DNA of 57,610 nt from Pinguiococcus pyrenoidosus (taxonomy: Eukaryota; Sar; Pinguiophyceae; Pinguiochrysidales; Pinguiochrysidaceae), in contig JAAMXY010004171.1 of the NCBI GenBank assembly GCA_019677205.1, positions 1 to 57,610 of the forward strand, in the 5' to 3' direction. Shown one piece after another: positions 11,601 through 22,074 of this stretch. Positions within the stretch are counted from its first letter, which is position 1. The number at the start of each line of letters is the position of its first letter. The position numbers were made by a program, and so were the translations under genes. Under the pieces are notes generated by a model that searched no databases, had not been told where the DNA came from, and saw only the letters and a list, made by a program, of their open reading frames with translations.

Positions 11601-14144
11601 GATGCGCTGCGCAGCGTCCTCCTGGAGCATGACCGGCAGCTGCTGCGGCGACGAAGGGCGCAGCGAGGGGAGTACGACGAAGAGGAGGAGCAATTCGAGA
11701 AGACCATCAAGGCCGTGGACAGCGCCAAGTTTCGCGACTTCCAGATGCGGGTAAGTGACATCTCAGCTCCTCCGCTTGTTGGTGTCAATCGGCGTCGTCT
11801 TCTCCAGATCGCTTCTTGCAGCATCACTACGTTGGTCGTGATTGCATTCTCGTGTTTCGGAGGAGCGCCTTCGTGAGCCGTGTTGGCGCCGTTCTGCGTT
11901 CGAAGGAGTCGATAGAAGTTGTGACAGCCAAACCACCTTCCCTACTGATTGCGCGCTTCACCGTAGGTCCTTCAGTCGAAGGAGGTGGTGTCTCGACGGC
12001 AGCTGCGCATGCACGTGCCATATGCCAGCGTTGTCCGGGAGGATCCGGTGCCGGTGATTGATCTGGACGTCACGCTTCCCGACGCCGGCCGCGCGCTGCG
12101 ACCTCGAGCCAAGGAGCGGATTCCCGTCAAAGCCACGCCGGACGGCTGCGAGCTCTTCCTGCAGATTGTGTCTGCATCCAACGTGCCCAGCCGCCGCGAC
12201 GTACAAGACATCGCCGGAGAGGACATCGTGGAAGAAGAGCTCGGCGGCGGGGGCGGGGGGCGCCGCGCCTCGCTGCTGATGAAGACCAGACCCTGGCGCC
12301 AGAAGCTGCAAGGGAGCGCCAGCGAGAGGGATGCTGATGCGAAGGACGAAGACGATTTCGACACCGCCACGATTGCGGAGCTGGGCGAAGAGCTGGACGA
12401 GGCGTATGTGGAGGATCGCAGCGCCGTCCGCTCCTTCGTCGAAGTCCGCTTCCAAGATAGCGTGGCGCGGACGAGCAGCGTCGAAGGCCGAGCGCCGCAG
12501 TGGAACAAGATTCTCAAGGTGCCCTTCAAAGCCCCCGGAAAGGACTACAGCTTGAACAGGTTGACGCAGGTTCGAGACGTCGTGAGCATCAGTCTCTTCG
12601 ACGAGATCCACCGCTTGGACGACGACGGGCACAAGCGCGCCGAGAAGCGCTTCCTCGGCAGCATCGTGCTGCCGTTCAGCACCGTTCTCACGGCGCCGCA
12701 GGGGAAAGTGGAAGGGCTGTTCCAGCTGCAGACGCCGGAGTTCAACCTGGGGTACCAGCATCCACAGACTCACCTGCATGGTGACGACGGCATCCCGACC
12801 GAGGACACGGACGCGTCGTCGTCGACGGGCCCGAAGCCGAGACGAAAGATGGAGGCAGACCCGACGGCGGCACATCTGAAGTACCAGGCCGACAACCGGA
12901 CGCACTTGCGCATCATGGCCACCTTGGATCCACCTTTGGTGACGCCGGCCGAGGACGACGTCGACGTGGGCTTCACGCGCGAGCCAAAGGCGCTCGTGCG
13001 GCATGGCCAGAACTGGATGGCGTCCTTTTTGGGTACGAACCGGTACACCAAGAAGCGGCGCGTGCGGCTGTTCGGGCAGTCCACCTCGGGGGAGCACTAC
13101 TTCGTGATGAGGTACCTGCATGCCCAGGCGCCACCGCCGGAGTGCTCGACGGTGAAGAAGGCCGTGCACTTCGTGTCCCTCGTGCCGTTCATGGAGGACT
13201 TCCAGGCCTTCGTTGGCACCACGGATCTCTGGTGCACGAGCCAAGAGTTCCTCAACATCCTGGCGGGGGACTGGGAAGAGCACGCATTTCTGCTGGCCAA
13301 CTTTCTTGCCTACCTCAGCCGGAGCGGGACCCCCCCGGAGGACGGACGAGAAACGCATCGCTCGGGGAAAGGAGACCAGCACGAGGTCTTCGTGGTCATG
13401 GGCACTGCCATTCCGGAGGGATCCAGCATCTACGTGCTCCGGCGACCCAAGGGGGATGCTACCACTGAGAGGGGGGTCTTCTGGAATGCCGTGACGGGCT
13501 GTGGCTACAGCGTCTCGGACGGCCGCTGTCCCATGCATGACATCAGCGTCGTGATCGGGCAGGACAATCTCTACGGGAACCTGCAGCCGACGGTCCATCC
13601 CTCGGCACTGGACCTGGACTTCGGCAACCAGAACTCGTGGAAGCCCTTCTTCACGGCGGCCTTTCCGCAGCAGGAGCCCCGGCCGGCGAGCGTGCAGGAA
13701 GCCACGCTGCAGTACTCCCCGCCAGACGCGGCCTTTGCCGCCGAGCTGGAGGCGGAGGTCAAGGACCGCATGAAGCGCGCGATCCGCCACTGGCGCGCGA
13801 GGTACAAGGGCTCCGTGACGAGTTTCCACACCGAGGCTGGCACCCGGCTGAAGAGCATCCTTTCCAAGCTGGAGGCGAGAAGGCGAGGCGTTTCGGAATA
13901 TTCGGAGGTGAAGCACGCCAGGCAGCTCGCGACCATCAGCAAGAGCCGGAACATCAATGGCTGCCCCCTCCACATGCCGTTCACGGACGTGAACACCGTC
14001 GAGGAGACCGTGAGAACCGCGGAGATCCACGTCAACTCGCACCCTGACGTGGTGTTCGGACTGGCCGTCTCGGTGTTCCCATATTCCAACCATGTGGTCA
14101 GCCTGTGGGTGTACCTGGCTGCCATGGTTCCCAGATATGGGTAG
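8669..14144 (+). CDS. CC2D2A-like ciliary transition-zone protein
   Basis: Exons are 8669-8887, 9006-9579, 9679-11750 and 11967-14144. Intron 9580-9678 (99 nt, GTAAGG...TTCAG) is stop-free and in frame, so the product is about 1,680 aa, or 1,713 if that intron is retained; human CC2D2A is about 1,620 aa. An Arg/Ser-rich N-terminus leads into a long helical region. Near residues 1050-1200 there is a C2 domain (CELFLQIVSASNVP, later FVEVRFQDS). It is followed by the transglutaminase-like domain conserved in CC2D2A: WCTSQEFLNILAGDWEEHA, VVMGTAIPEGSSIYVL and INGCPLHMPF. The protein ends in a hydrophobic SLWVYLAAM segment as in CC2D2A. In animals it sits in the MKS/B9 module at the ciliary transition zone. 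This implies a flagellate life stage. Confidence 0.92.
8725..8778 (+). repeat. 9-bp minisatellite TTCCCGCAG x6 encoding Arg-Ser-Ser repeats
   Basis: Six exact 9-bp units lie in exon 1 of the CC2D2A-like gene. Because 9 is a multiple of three, copy-number change keeps the frame and only alters the number of Arg-Ser-Ser triplets. Confidence 0.9.
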
Positions 14145-14625
14145 TGCGTCTTCGGGGTGGGCGTAGATCAAGTTGAGATGCTCGAGTCCAAAGCTGATGT
14201 GTGGCAGCTCAGGTGGGAGAGACGTCGGAAGCTCAGACGACCGACTCCAAGCTTTTTGCTGTCATTCCCTGCCGAAGGTTCCCATCTATACATGCATCAA
14301 TCATGGACAAGTCCCCAGCGACGGCTCTAGTTGCACGTCACCGTCCCTCCTGTCACCTTCCTTTACTGCTGCTCTCGCTTGTCTCTTGGAAGGACGCTGC
14401 TCCGGCCGCGAAAAGTGGCTCTCGCCTTCTTCCAACAGAACCCGATTGCGTGACTCAACTACACGACTGCCACAGCTGGAGAGAGTGAGAGAGAAAGAGA
14501 GAGAGAGCAAGCGCGCAGCCGCTCTTTCTTCTTGGATTCTCAATCATGGGCGAGAAATCATTTTGAGACCAGTATCTGTTGCGGGTCGCGCGGTGCGCTA
14601 GCATCCCACATCTGCTCCCTCGCGC
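14145..14625. other. Intergenic region between convergent genes
   Basis: About 480 bp separates the 3' end of the CC2D2A-like gene from the 3' end of the lectin-like gene. A purine-rich GAGA tract (about 14480-14514) stands out. No coding region is supported. Confidence 0.5.
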
Positions 14626-16088
14626 TTAGTGCAGCGGCGGGCACGTCGTGTCGCGATGAATGATGATCGGCTCGTGGATGATGCAGCCTCTTTGGTCGGG
14701 CGTCATGCAGTAGATGTCGTTGAAGATGATCGTGTTCGGGCAGCAGAGGTCCGGGCCACCTGCTTCCTTGGAGCATCCGCATCCGCCGCAGAGGCCGCCG
14801 CAGAGGAACTCGTCGCAGCAGATGCTTCCGTCCGAGTTGGTGATGCCTCCGACACACAGGTTCTTCTCCTCCTTGGTAGGCGGGGCCGACTCCAAGACAG
14901 GTGTTGGCGCAGGAGACGTCGCAGGAGATGGCGCAGGAGAGGGCACCGGAGATGGCGCGGCCGAGACCACCTGACCAAAAGTGGGCGCCTCCGAGGGTGC
15001 TTGCGACCCCGGTCGCTTCTGGCAGCAGACCTTTGCATGGTGATCGATCCCGATGTCGTTCCACTCCATGTCGTTGTACAAGAAGTGAACGATGTGCTGT
15101 CCACCGTAGTTGTTCGGTTGGTCTGTTTAGATGAAGGTTGGGAAAGAGAGAGAGGAGCTTAGCGCGAAGGTTCGGGGAAGCCGGCGGGAGGAGAGTAGGC
15201 CAGTCACTTACGTCCCAGCCAGTTGCAGAACTTTCCGGACTGGCAGTTGTCATGAATCGAGATGAGGACGTTCTTGTTGATGTCCTTCCAGTATCCCTCG
15301 GTCTCGTAGTCCATAATACCGAGGAAGGAGTCGTGCCCGCAGGCGTAGAAGGCCTTCTCGTTCTCTTCTTCCGTCTCGGGCACCGCGACTTCCCACTCGT
15401 CACCCAGCTCGGCCTTGCAGGCTGGCGTCAGGTTGTCTCCCGGGTTGGGGCTTCCGTGGCTCGGGTCCACTGCCGGTCCCTGCGCGAAGCAGGCGCCCGT
15501 CTCGGGGCAGCAGCGCTGGCGGTCGTACTCGCAGCAGAAGTTCCAATTGCTGTCGTATTTGCCATCATTCCACTTTCCACCGTAGCCATGCCAAAAGGTG
15601 GCGATGTCCTGTAGTGGAAGTTCCAAACCAAAGGGGGTGGGGGGTCAGTTGCGCTGATTGCGCTTTAGCTTCAAGCGCTCGCAGCGCTTAAAACATACCT
15701 GGCCTCCAATGTCGTAGGGTTGGCCGCTGGCCCAGTTCGTGTAGGTGTATTCGCCATTGGAGTCGTAGACGAGCTCGTTGGTCTTCATGTTCTCCCAGAC
15801 ACCCTCCTGGTTCCTGTCGGAGATGCCGAACGCGGAGCTGTCGCCGCAGGCATGATAGGCCTTCTGGTTCTCGGCGTCATTAGCCGGCACTGCGGCGCGG
15901 CCGTTGGGGCCGTAGAACTGGTAGGAGTTGGCGAACCAGCTGCACTTGTCGTTGATGTCGTTGTACTTCGGGTTGGCGTGCGGCCCTTTCACAAAGCATT
16001 TGGTGCCGACGCAGTCGTTGCAGTCCGGCTGGTAGTAGGTCGCCACCGCGGAGGCCGCGAGCGAGGCCAGCAGCACGAGGGAGAACAT
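14626..16088 (-). CDS. Secreted tandem C-type-lectin-like protein with Cys/Gly-rich C-terminus (copy A)
   Basis: Exons (minus strand) are 15699-16088, 15212-15608 and 14626-15122; phases agree and the product is about 427 aa. A signal peptide (MFSLVLLASLAASAVA) is followed by two C-type-lectin-like modules. The first ends in TNWASGQPYD and the second in FCNWLG-HQPNNYGG...EWNDIG...CC, matching the W-x2-G-x-P and WND core of the fold. No EPN/QPD-type sugar-selectivity motif is clear. Then comes a Pro/Ala/Ser spacer. A Cys/Gly-rich tail follows (FLCGGLCGGCGC, GGPDLCC), of a kind seen in algal secreted proteins. It is likely exported or on the cell surface, binding glycan or mineral/matrix; the ligand is unknown. 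It is paralogous to the gene at 19911-21202, from which it differs by an extra intron inside the second lectin module. Confidence 0.82.
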
Positions 16089-17454
16089 CTTTGTGGGAGC
16101 TTTTGAGCTTTTCCAGCGATTTCTGAGATCCGCAGCGCCGAAAGCAACGCGTCGCGCAAGGGAGCCACACAACTACGGTGCGGCCGCGCAAGCGAAGCTC
16201 CGTGGATGTATCCTTGTGGAAGGTTTTTTTGAATCTCGGACGCGCTTTTGAACGTTCAGCGATGCTCGGAGCATCTAAAGGACGCGGCCGCAATCACGGA
16301 AGCTCGTTGCTTAAAAAGCGACTCCATCAATGGGGGTCAAGCTGTCAGGCGGTTGTATAGCGGGCGAGAGCTGACATCATCCGCTCAAGATTCTGAAGGA
16401 ACGTCACGAGCAGGAACTCATCGAAAACACAGGTGAATAGGAAGGGACGAGGCCTGGTTGGAGAAGCCTTGGAGTCATGTTTGTCGCCTCGTGATTCGCC
16501 GGTTTTTAAAACTTGAGGCGTTCTGAAGCGGCGAAGCCAAAGAATTCGCGAACTGGAGGAACGATGACGGTTGCCTCACGGAGGATGGGGTTTGATTGGA
16601 GAAGCCTGTCAACGCTCTCGGAAAGTGGCCTTCTCAAAGATGTCCGTGCTTCAAGCTATCTTGGAGGGTACGACATATAGACCAGCAAGGGCTTGAAGGA
16701 CACCGCCGTGTCGATAAATACCAAATCCAACGTCGTGCTTTGTTGCGTTTCTTGAAACCATTCTTCGCTTGATTTTGTGATTTTGTGGTTTTGTGGATGC
16801 TTTCGACGTTGCTGATCTTCTCCGAGGCGTTGGGCGTTGGACCGCGCCGAGATCTGCGATGTTCGTGTATTTTATGGAGCGCAGCCTCGGCAGTGCCAAT
16901 GCGAATGACACCTCGAGACGAACGCTTTCCGCACTCCCAGAGCCGGAACGAAGGACGCTCTGGATTCATCAGGCGTAGTCCCTCGTGGCGTCTTCGCGTG
17001 CCTTTTGCGAGAGCTTGCGTACAGCCACGACTTGAACTCTGGGCAGCGTCGATGCGTTCCATAGCCATCAACCATTTCGGCATGCGCATTGGCGCTGGGC
17101 GCTTTAAAGTTTGCCAATGGCCAAGACAAGTTCGTTCCTGCGGAGTCGTCGTGGAGTGCGGTTGTTGACTGGACGCCTTCAACGGCCAACCCGATGTTCA
17201 TGGCAAGCTCAGCAACTGCTCGAGGCAGGAGGAGGGCTCTCAGCGCTCTTGTTCGACTCGGAGCTGAAGAGTGAAGCCTTCGCATGCAGTGGGATTTCTC
17301 GGCGTTTTGAACAGAATGAGAATGGTGGACGACACGCACACTGAAAGCCTCAGGTTTTGCTCTCCATGATGTGCATGTACCGTGGTAAATTGTCCAGGCA
17401 AGGTACTGCTGTTGATGATCCTTTGCACTGCTCTCGCCATGTGTTTCTCGTGTC
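16089..17454. other. 1.4-kb region without a supported gene
   Basis: This lies upstream of lectin-like copy A and downstream of the sulfotransferase gene. A 12-mer TTGGAGAAGCCT occurs at 16458-16469 and again at 16596-16607, and there is a TTTTGTG-type run at about 16773-16795. Open frames here lack composition or motifs typical of proteins. Confidence 0.45.
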
Positions 17455-17514
17455 CGCCCATTGAATCTCATCTCCGCCCGTTGAATCTCATCTCCTCCCA
17501 TTGAATCTCATCAT
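17455..17514. repeat. 20-bp tandem repeat x3
   Basis: Three adjacent 20-bp units share the core TTGAATCTCATC with one to three differences per unit (17455-17474, 17475-17494, 17495-17514). They lie just 3' of the duplicated sulfotransferase tail. Confidence 0.85.
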
Positions 17515-17538
17515 GTCCTTTGCTGCCCCCATCGCTTG

Positions 17539-17806
17539 CCGGCTGCTGCTGTATCTAGAAACACGCAAGTCAACATCCCACTCTAACTGCGCAAGCATTC
17601 CTTTCCTTCGCTTGGCCGAGGTCCGGAAAGCTCAAAGACCTTCTGTCGCGCCTCCTGCTAGACCTCATTTCCTCGCTGCCTGCGTCGCGTACCGGCTGCT
17701 TTCTCTGAAGGGTACTCAAGCGTACATCCTGCTCTCGGAGCGCAGATGATCCCCTCCTTTGCTTGGCCAAGGTCGGGAAACTTCGAAACCATCTGCCGCG
17801 TCTGCT
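17539..17806. repeat. Diverged direct duplication (~151-153 bp period) at the 3' end of the sulfotransferase gene
   Basis: Stretch 17539-17665 resembles 17692-17806. Shared landmarks are CCGGCTGCT (17539 and 17692) and CTTGGCC[G/A]AGGTC[C/G]GGAAA (17611 and 17762). The right copy encodes the last residues of the sulfotransferase; the left copy lies mostly beyond its stop and would encode a similar FPDLGQAKE peptide in another frame. Confidence 0.75.
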
Positions 17807-18758
17807 GCACTGGCCACGTAAGCCTCTCATTGGAGCTCCACGGCGGGAGGGCCCAGCAAACGACGTCCTTGTCGCATTCCAGGGTCGGGGGCCTCCCGCC
17901 AACACTCTCAAGCCGCCGCTTCAGCTCCTCGACGGCGAATTTGTAGAGCTCTATGTCTAATGCGTTGTACGCTCGGATGACGCTCTCCGCGTATGTACTC
18001 AGCGTCTTGTTGTAGCTGTTCCAGTTGAACACCGGCGTGGTACGGATGAGGTCGGTCTGCAGCGACGCGCGAAAGAGGTGGAAGGACGCGGGGAGCATCT
18101 CGAGAATTCCGAACCAGGGCATGTCAAGGAGCCGTCTCTTCGCCACGTTCAGCTGCTTCCTCCGGTCGACATCGCTGGCCAGCATGCGCACGAGGTGGTT
18201 GTCCACTCTGCATTTCCTTCGCTGTCGCTCGTCCAGCCGCACCCAGTCCTCGATCGTGCTGTTCGGGTTCCTGAGCATTTGCTCCGCGACGCTGTTCTTC
18301 TCGCAGAGGAAGTGGGGCTGGTTCATTTTCCTCCTCGTTGGGGCGCGTCCCACAGTTACATAAAAGGCCGACACGAAGCGCCTGATGGGATGTCGCAGCA
18401 TCGTCGTCTGAACCACGCAAGACGACGAACTCTTTCTGGAGACTCTGGCGCGGCAGTTTGTGGCCAAGCCGCCCGGCTCCAGCTGGCACGAGAAATACTG
18501 GGCGAGGCCGCTGTACGTCCAATGGCCCACTGCGGGCAAGATAATCTCATGACTTAGGCTGCGTGGCAGCCGTGATAGCGCGTAGAAGGTCTCTGAGGCG
18601 GCTAATTTCGACCGATTTCGGAAAGTGCCCTCGAAGGAGCGCCCACCCGCCTTGCGCGCGTGGACAAACGACAGCTCAATCGTGTGGTTGGCTGGACAGA
18701 CCCCTCTCGCCGCAACATGGGCGCTCCAGAGCAGCAGGAGCAGCGGCGGTCGGCGCAT
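17658..18758 (-). CDS. Sulfotransferase family protein (type II Golgi-type)
   Basis: A single exon of about 366 aa runs from the ATG at 18758 (an upstream in-frame ATG at 18812 would add 18 residues). The N-terminus MRRPPLLLLLWSAHVAARG looks like a signal anchor. FVHARKAGGRS fits the 5'-phosphosulfate-binding loop, and MLRHPIRRFVSAFY fits the 3'-phosphate-binding segment (Arg, Ser) of PAPS-dependent sulfotransferases of the carbohydrate (HS2ST-like) superfamily. It probably adds sulfate to a polysaccharide in the Golgi lumen; the acceptor cannot be read from sequence. The last 45 residues come from a segment that is duplicated just downstream, so the true C-terminus may be recent or mis-called. 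It sits between two secreted lectin-like paralogues on the same strand, which hints at a cell-surface theme only. Confidence 0.8.
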   Translation of the reverse strand: MRRPPLLLLLWSAHVAARGVCPANHTIELSFVHARKAGGRSFEGTFRNRSKLAASETFYALSRLPRSLSHEIILPAVGHWTYSGLAQYFSCQLEPGGLATNCRARVSRKSSSSCVVQTTMLRHPIRRFVSAFYVTVGRAPTRRKMNQPHFLCEKNSVAEQMLRNPNSTIEDWVRLDERQRRKCRVDNHLVRMLASDVDRRKQLNVAKRRLLDMPWFGILEMLPASFHLFRASLQTDLIRTTPVFNWNSYNKTLSTYAESVIRAYNALDIELYKFAVEELKRRLESVGGRPPTLECDKDVVCWALPPWSSNERLTWPVQQTRQMVSKFPDLGQAKEGIICAPRAGCTLEYPSEKAAGTRRRQRGNEV

Positions 18759-18812
18759 TTTCTGCGCACCCGCCGGGCGAGAGTTCAGCTTGAAGCCGCC
18801 ATCGGAGAACAT

Positions 18813-19910
18813 CCCAAGCTTGGCGCCATTGGCCAGCTCCAACCGCCAAGGCAGCGTATGCAGATTTGAAAGCGAGCCAGGTCAGAAATGGACCAATGAA
18901 GCTTGTGCGACGGTGACAAGGTGGGGTGGTGCGCAGATGCCGAGCCAGGATTGGTGAAGAGAGTCAGCTGACTGACAGGCTCGTCAAGACGTGATGACCC
19001 TGCGAAAAATTCGCAGGCCGCTTGACGCCGCAGCGGTCGTCGCACTCCCCTCCGACCGCGTTTTCTGCTTGGTGGCTTTGGAAGGCTGCTGCGTGCAGAC
19101 GTGCCAGCACTAGGACGTGTGCTGCTGCTGTGGACTTTTGATTCCTAACCCGTTGATCCTGCCGATTCGAAGACCTATCGGGATTGCGCAGCTCGTGGGA
19201 AGGGGCGTTGGTTGCTCGTGTTCGCCACATGGTCTCGAGTCCCGGTCCATGTGTGCCCACCGAACTGACGGCCAATGAACCGGTCCGGAGATCATCAAGT
19301 GGAGGATTCTTGCTGTGCGCAAGATCGGAAGATGAGAGCTTGTGCTCGGGAGGCATGCGCAACGGGGCAACGTGGCAAGAGCGAATTCGCAAGCGAAGCC
19401 ACGGGAGCAGGTAGGGACTAGACAAGGGCGCACGCCCGTGTTGCCCCCATCTGGAGGCATACGCATGGAACAAAAGCTCGGAGTGTCTCAGGGCATCGCG
19501 TCTCCGGGAACAACCAGCGAGGCCAGGCATGCGTCGCAAAGGGTAGACGCGGACTAGCTTCGGTCGCGGAGCTTGCCAAAGGAGGATTCAATTGTCGGCA
19601 GGATCCCGTGGCGCGACGGCCCGTTGTGCGACACAGCATCTAGGGTAGTACCGACGCCGGCTCGAGAGGCCACCATCGACAGAAGCGGAGGACACGTGTC
19701 GCGACAGACGGGAAGGACATGCTTGGCCACGCCAGGAGCGCCATGTCGGTAGACGGGGCATCATTGAACGATTCTGGTTCTCTGTTCAGGACTCTTTTCG
19801 GGAAGAAGAACTCACGACGAATGGGGACACTGGACGGTTGTACATGATACACACCACACTCGTGGCTTCAGAACTTCGTAGGTCGCTCTGCGTCGCGCAG
19901 CATCGGCCTT
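18813..19910. other. 1.1-kb region without a supported gene
   Basis: This lies between the 5' end of the sulfotransferase gene and the 3' end of lectin-like copy B. A CCAAT box (GACCAATGAAG, near 18890) lies close upstream of the sulfotransferase start. Nothing else is recognisable. Confidence 0.4.
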
Positions 19911-21202
19911 CTAGTGGCAGCCAATCGGCTCGAAGGGGACGTAGTCGTCGAGGATGCAACCGACGTCCGAGGACAAGACGCATTCGATGGCGTTCTCAAA
20001 GATCCGCCCTGGACAGCAGAAGTCGGGACCTCCCTTGCCGTGGGGGTCGCCGAAGTGCGCACAGTCGCAGCCGCCGCACAGGCCGCACTCCGCGGCGCAG
20101 CAGACGTTCTCGAAGTTGTTCGTGATCCCGTCTCGGCAGAGGTCCGCCGGCGTCGGCGCGGCGGAGACTGGGTCCGGAGTGGGCGCGGCGGAAGGAGCCT
20201 CGCTACCGTCCGGGCGGTACTCGCAGCAGATGGGCAGCTTCTTCCACTTCTCGATGTCGGCCCAGGCGCCATCATAGAACATGGCGGCGTGCTGGTTCCA
20301 GCCGTTGGGCTGCCCGTGCAGCCAGTTGCAGTAGGTGTTCTCCACGCAATCGGGTCCGTCCGAGACCGCGCTGAAGTCGTTGAGGTTGAACCACACGTCC
20401 TGCGCGTCCCACTTCAGGTCGAGGATGCCGATGAAGGACCAGTCGCCACAGGCCTTGTAGGCCTCGTCGTTCTCGTCCTCCGACTGCGGCACGGCCACCT
20501 GCCAGTCATCTCCAAACATCTGCTTGCAGGCGGGCCTGTAGTTGGATCCCGGCGGCGACCCGTCCTCGCACTTCTGCTTAGGTCCCTGGGCGAAGCAGAC
20601 GCCCGTCTCCTCGACGCAGCGCTTATTGTCATAGGCGCAGCAGACTTTGTACTCGTACCACTCGTTCACGTCCTCCCACTTGCCATGGCTCGTGAACTTC
20701 ACGACGTCCTGGCCGTTGTGGCCATAGTCGTTCGGCTGCGGCAAAAGCATCGCGAAGACGCGCGTCAGGTCCACCGCCGGTTCCGGTTCCACTTCCTTTC
20801 ACCAAGCATCTACCAGCAAGCGGCACTCACCTGCCCGTGCTTCCACTTCGTGAACTGGAAGGACTGCTTCGGGTGGTCGATGTACACGGTCTGGCCCGTG
20901 TTGACGTCGTAGAAAGTTCCCTCCTGGCTGGGGCCGTCGTCGGTGAGGCCGATCAGCGAGTAGCCGCACTCATGGAAGGCGGCGTCGTTCTCCTCCTCGC
21001 TCGTGGGCACTGCCACGTGCGGGTTGGGCCCGATGTGCGGGACGCTCTCGCACACGGAGATCATCTTGGGCCCGGGGTGCTCGCCCGGCGTCGTCTTCGG
21101 CCCCTTCACGTAGCATTTGTCCTTCGTGCAGGTCGGCTCGTAGGTCGAGTACGTGGCCCCGACCGAGGCCAGAAGGCCTGCCGCGACGATCAAAAGCTTC
21201 AT
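19911..21202 (-). CDS. Secreted tandem C-type-lectin-like protein with Cys/Gly-rich C-terminus (copy B)
   Basis: Exons (minus strand) are 20831-21202 and 19911-20735; the 95-nt intron is in phase 0 and the product is about 398 aa. A signal peptide (MKLLIVAAGLLASVGA) precedes KDKCYVKGPK, mirroring the TKCFVKGPH of copy A. Two lectin-like modules follow. The first ends at FTKWKHGQ, where the intron falls. The second has VCFAQGPK (copy A: ACFAQGPA), YCNWLHGQPNGWN and WADIEKW...ICC. A short Pro/Ser/Ala linker and a Cys/Gly tail (ECGLCGGCDC, GGPDFCCPGRIFENAIEC) complete it. The shared order of parts and shared landmark peptides make copies A and B clear paralogues from a local duplication, now well diverged, with the sulfotransferase gene between them. 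Confidence 0.82.
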
Positions 21203-22074
21203 GGGGTCCGATGGCCGAGCGGCGGGGCTTCGGCGGCGGCAATCGCGTTGCTTTACAGCTTGGCTCACACCACTTAAACGGGTGTTCCGCTCGCACCCGC
21301 GCCATCGCCACGGCAAGAATCCGACTGATCAGCAAATGTCTTCGTCGCTGTATCATTGATTAAGTTTATGATAGCATCACAACAAAAGCTTGAGCGAACG
21401 TGCCATTTGGGTAATCTTCATTGGCTTCCCGCGACCTTCGAGATGTCCAAACGCCCGTGGGCACGAGGAATAAGGGGTCGCGGTTGGATGTTGTTTGATA
21501 GGCGCATCCGCAAATGGCACAGATCGAGGCGTCTGTATGGCTGCAGAAATGATTCGGATATGCCAAGGACACCCCCGGAGAATCTAAATAAGGCGGCGGC
21601 TGCCGTTGCTGACATTGCGATTCCGATCGACTGGCGGAAATGCGCCTATTTGACATCCCAGCTACCTGGAGACTCCCCTTCCACAGCTCGATTGGAACGC
21701 AGATCACAGCGGCAGTTTCAAGAAATTCGTCTCGACCGCGGAACGCGAAGCCGAGGATTGCTCCTTCGCATCTGTCCGCACACAACCCCTCTGTCTGCGT
21801 GCTTCGCTCGCATGCTTCATGCTTCTCTTCTTATGAGCCTTGTTGGGTTCCCCAATGGTAGCGTTACCAACTTTCCTGAAACCTTGAAACTGGAAAGTAT
21901 GCATTCAGATACAGTACTTGTGTATTTCTGAGATTGTGATAACTGTTTTACTGTACCCGAGCAACTCCCGAAACAACACTGATATTATTATAAGCATTCA
22001 ACATAAGAAAAAGTGCCGCGCCGCCAGGGACTTTTCCGCACATTTCGGCGCATTTCGCGCCACAAAACGCCACA
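21203..22074. promoter_or_regulatory. Divergent intergenic region between lectin-like copy B and TFIP11
   Basis: This is 870 bp between two divergent starts. The left part is of average composition. About 21880-22010 is AT-rich and lies directly upstream of the TFIP11 start. No defined element is seen. Confidence 0.35.

Noticed and set aside
11958-14171. 737-codon open frame on the minus strand
   Set aside because: It mirrors the CC2D2A-like exon on the plus strand, has Arg/His/Leu-heavy composition and no motifs. It is a shadow caused by high third-position GC.
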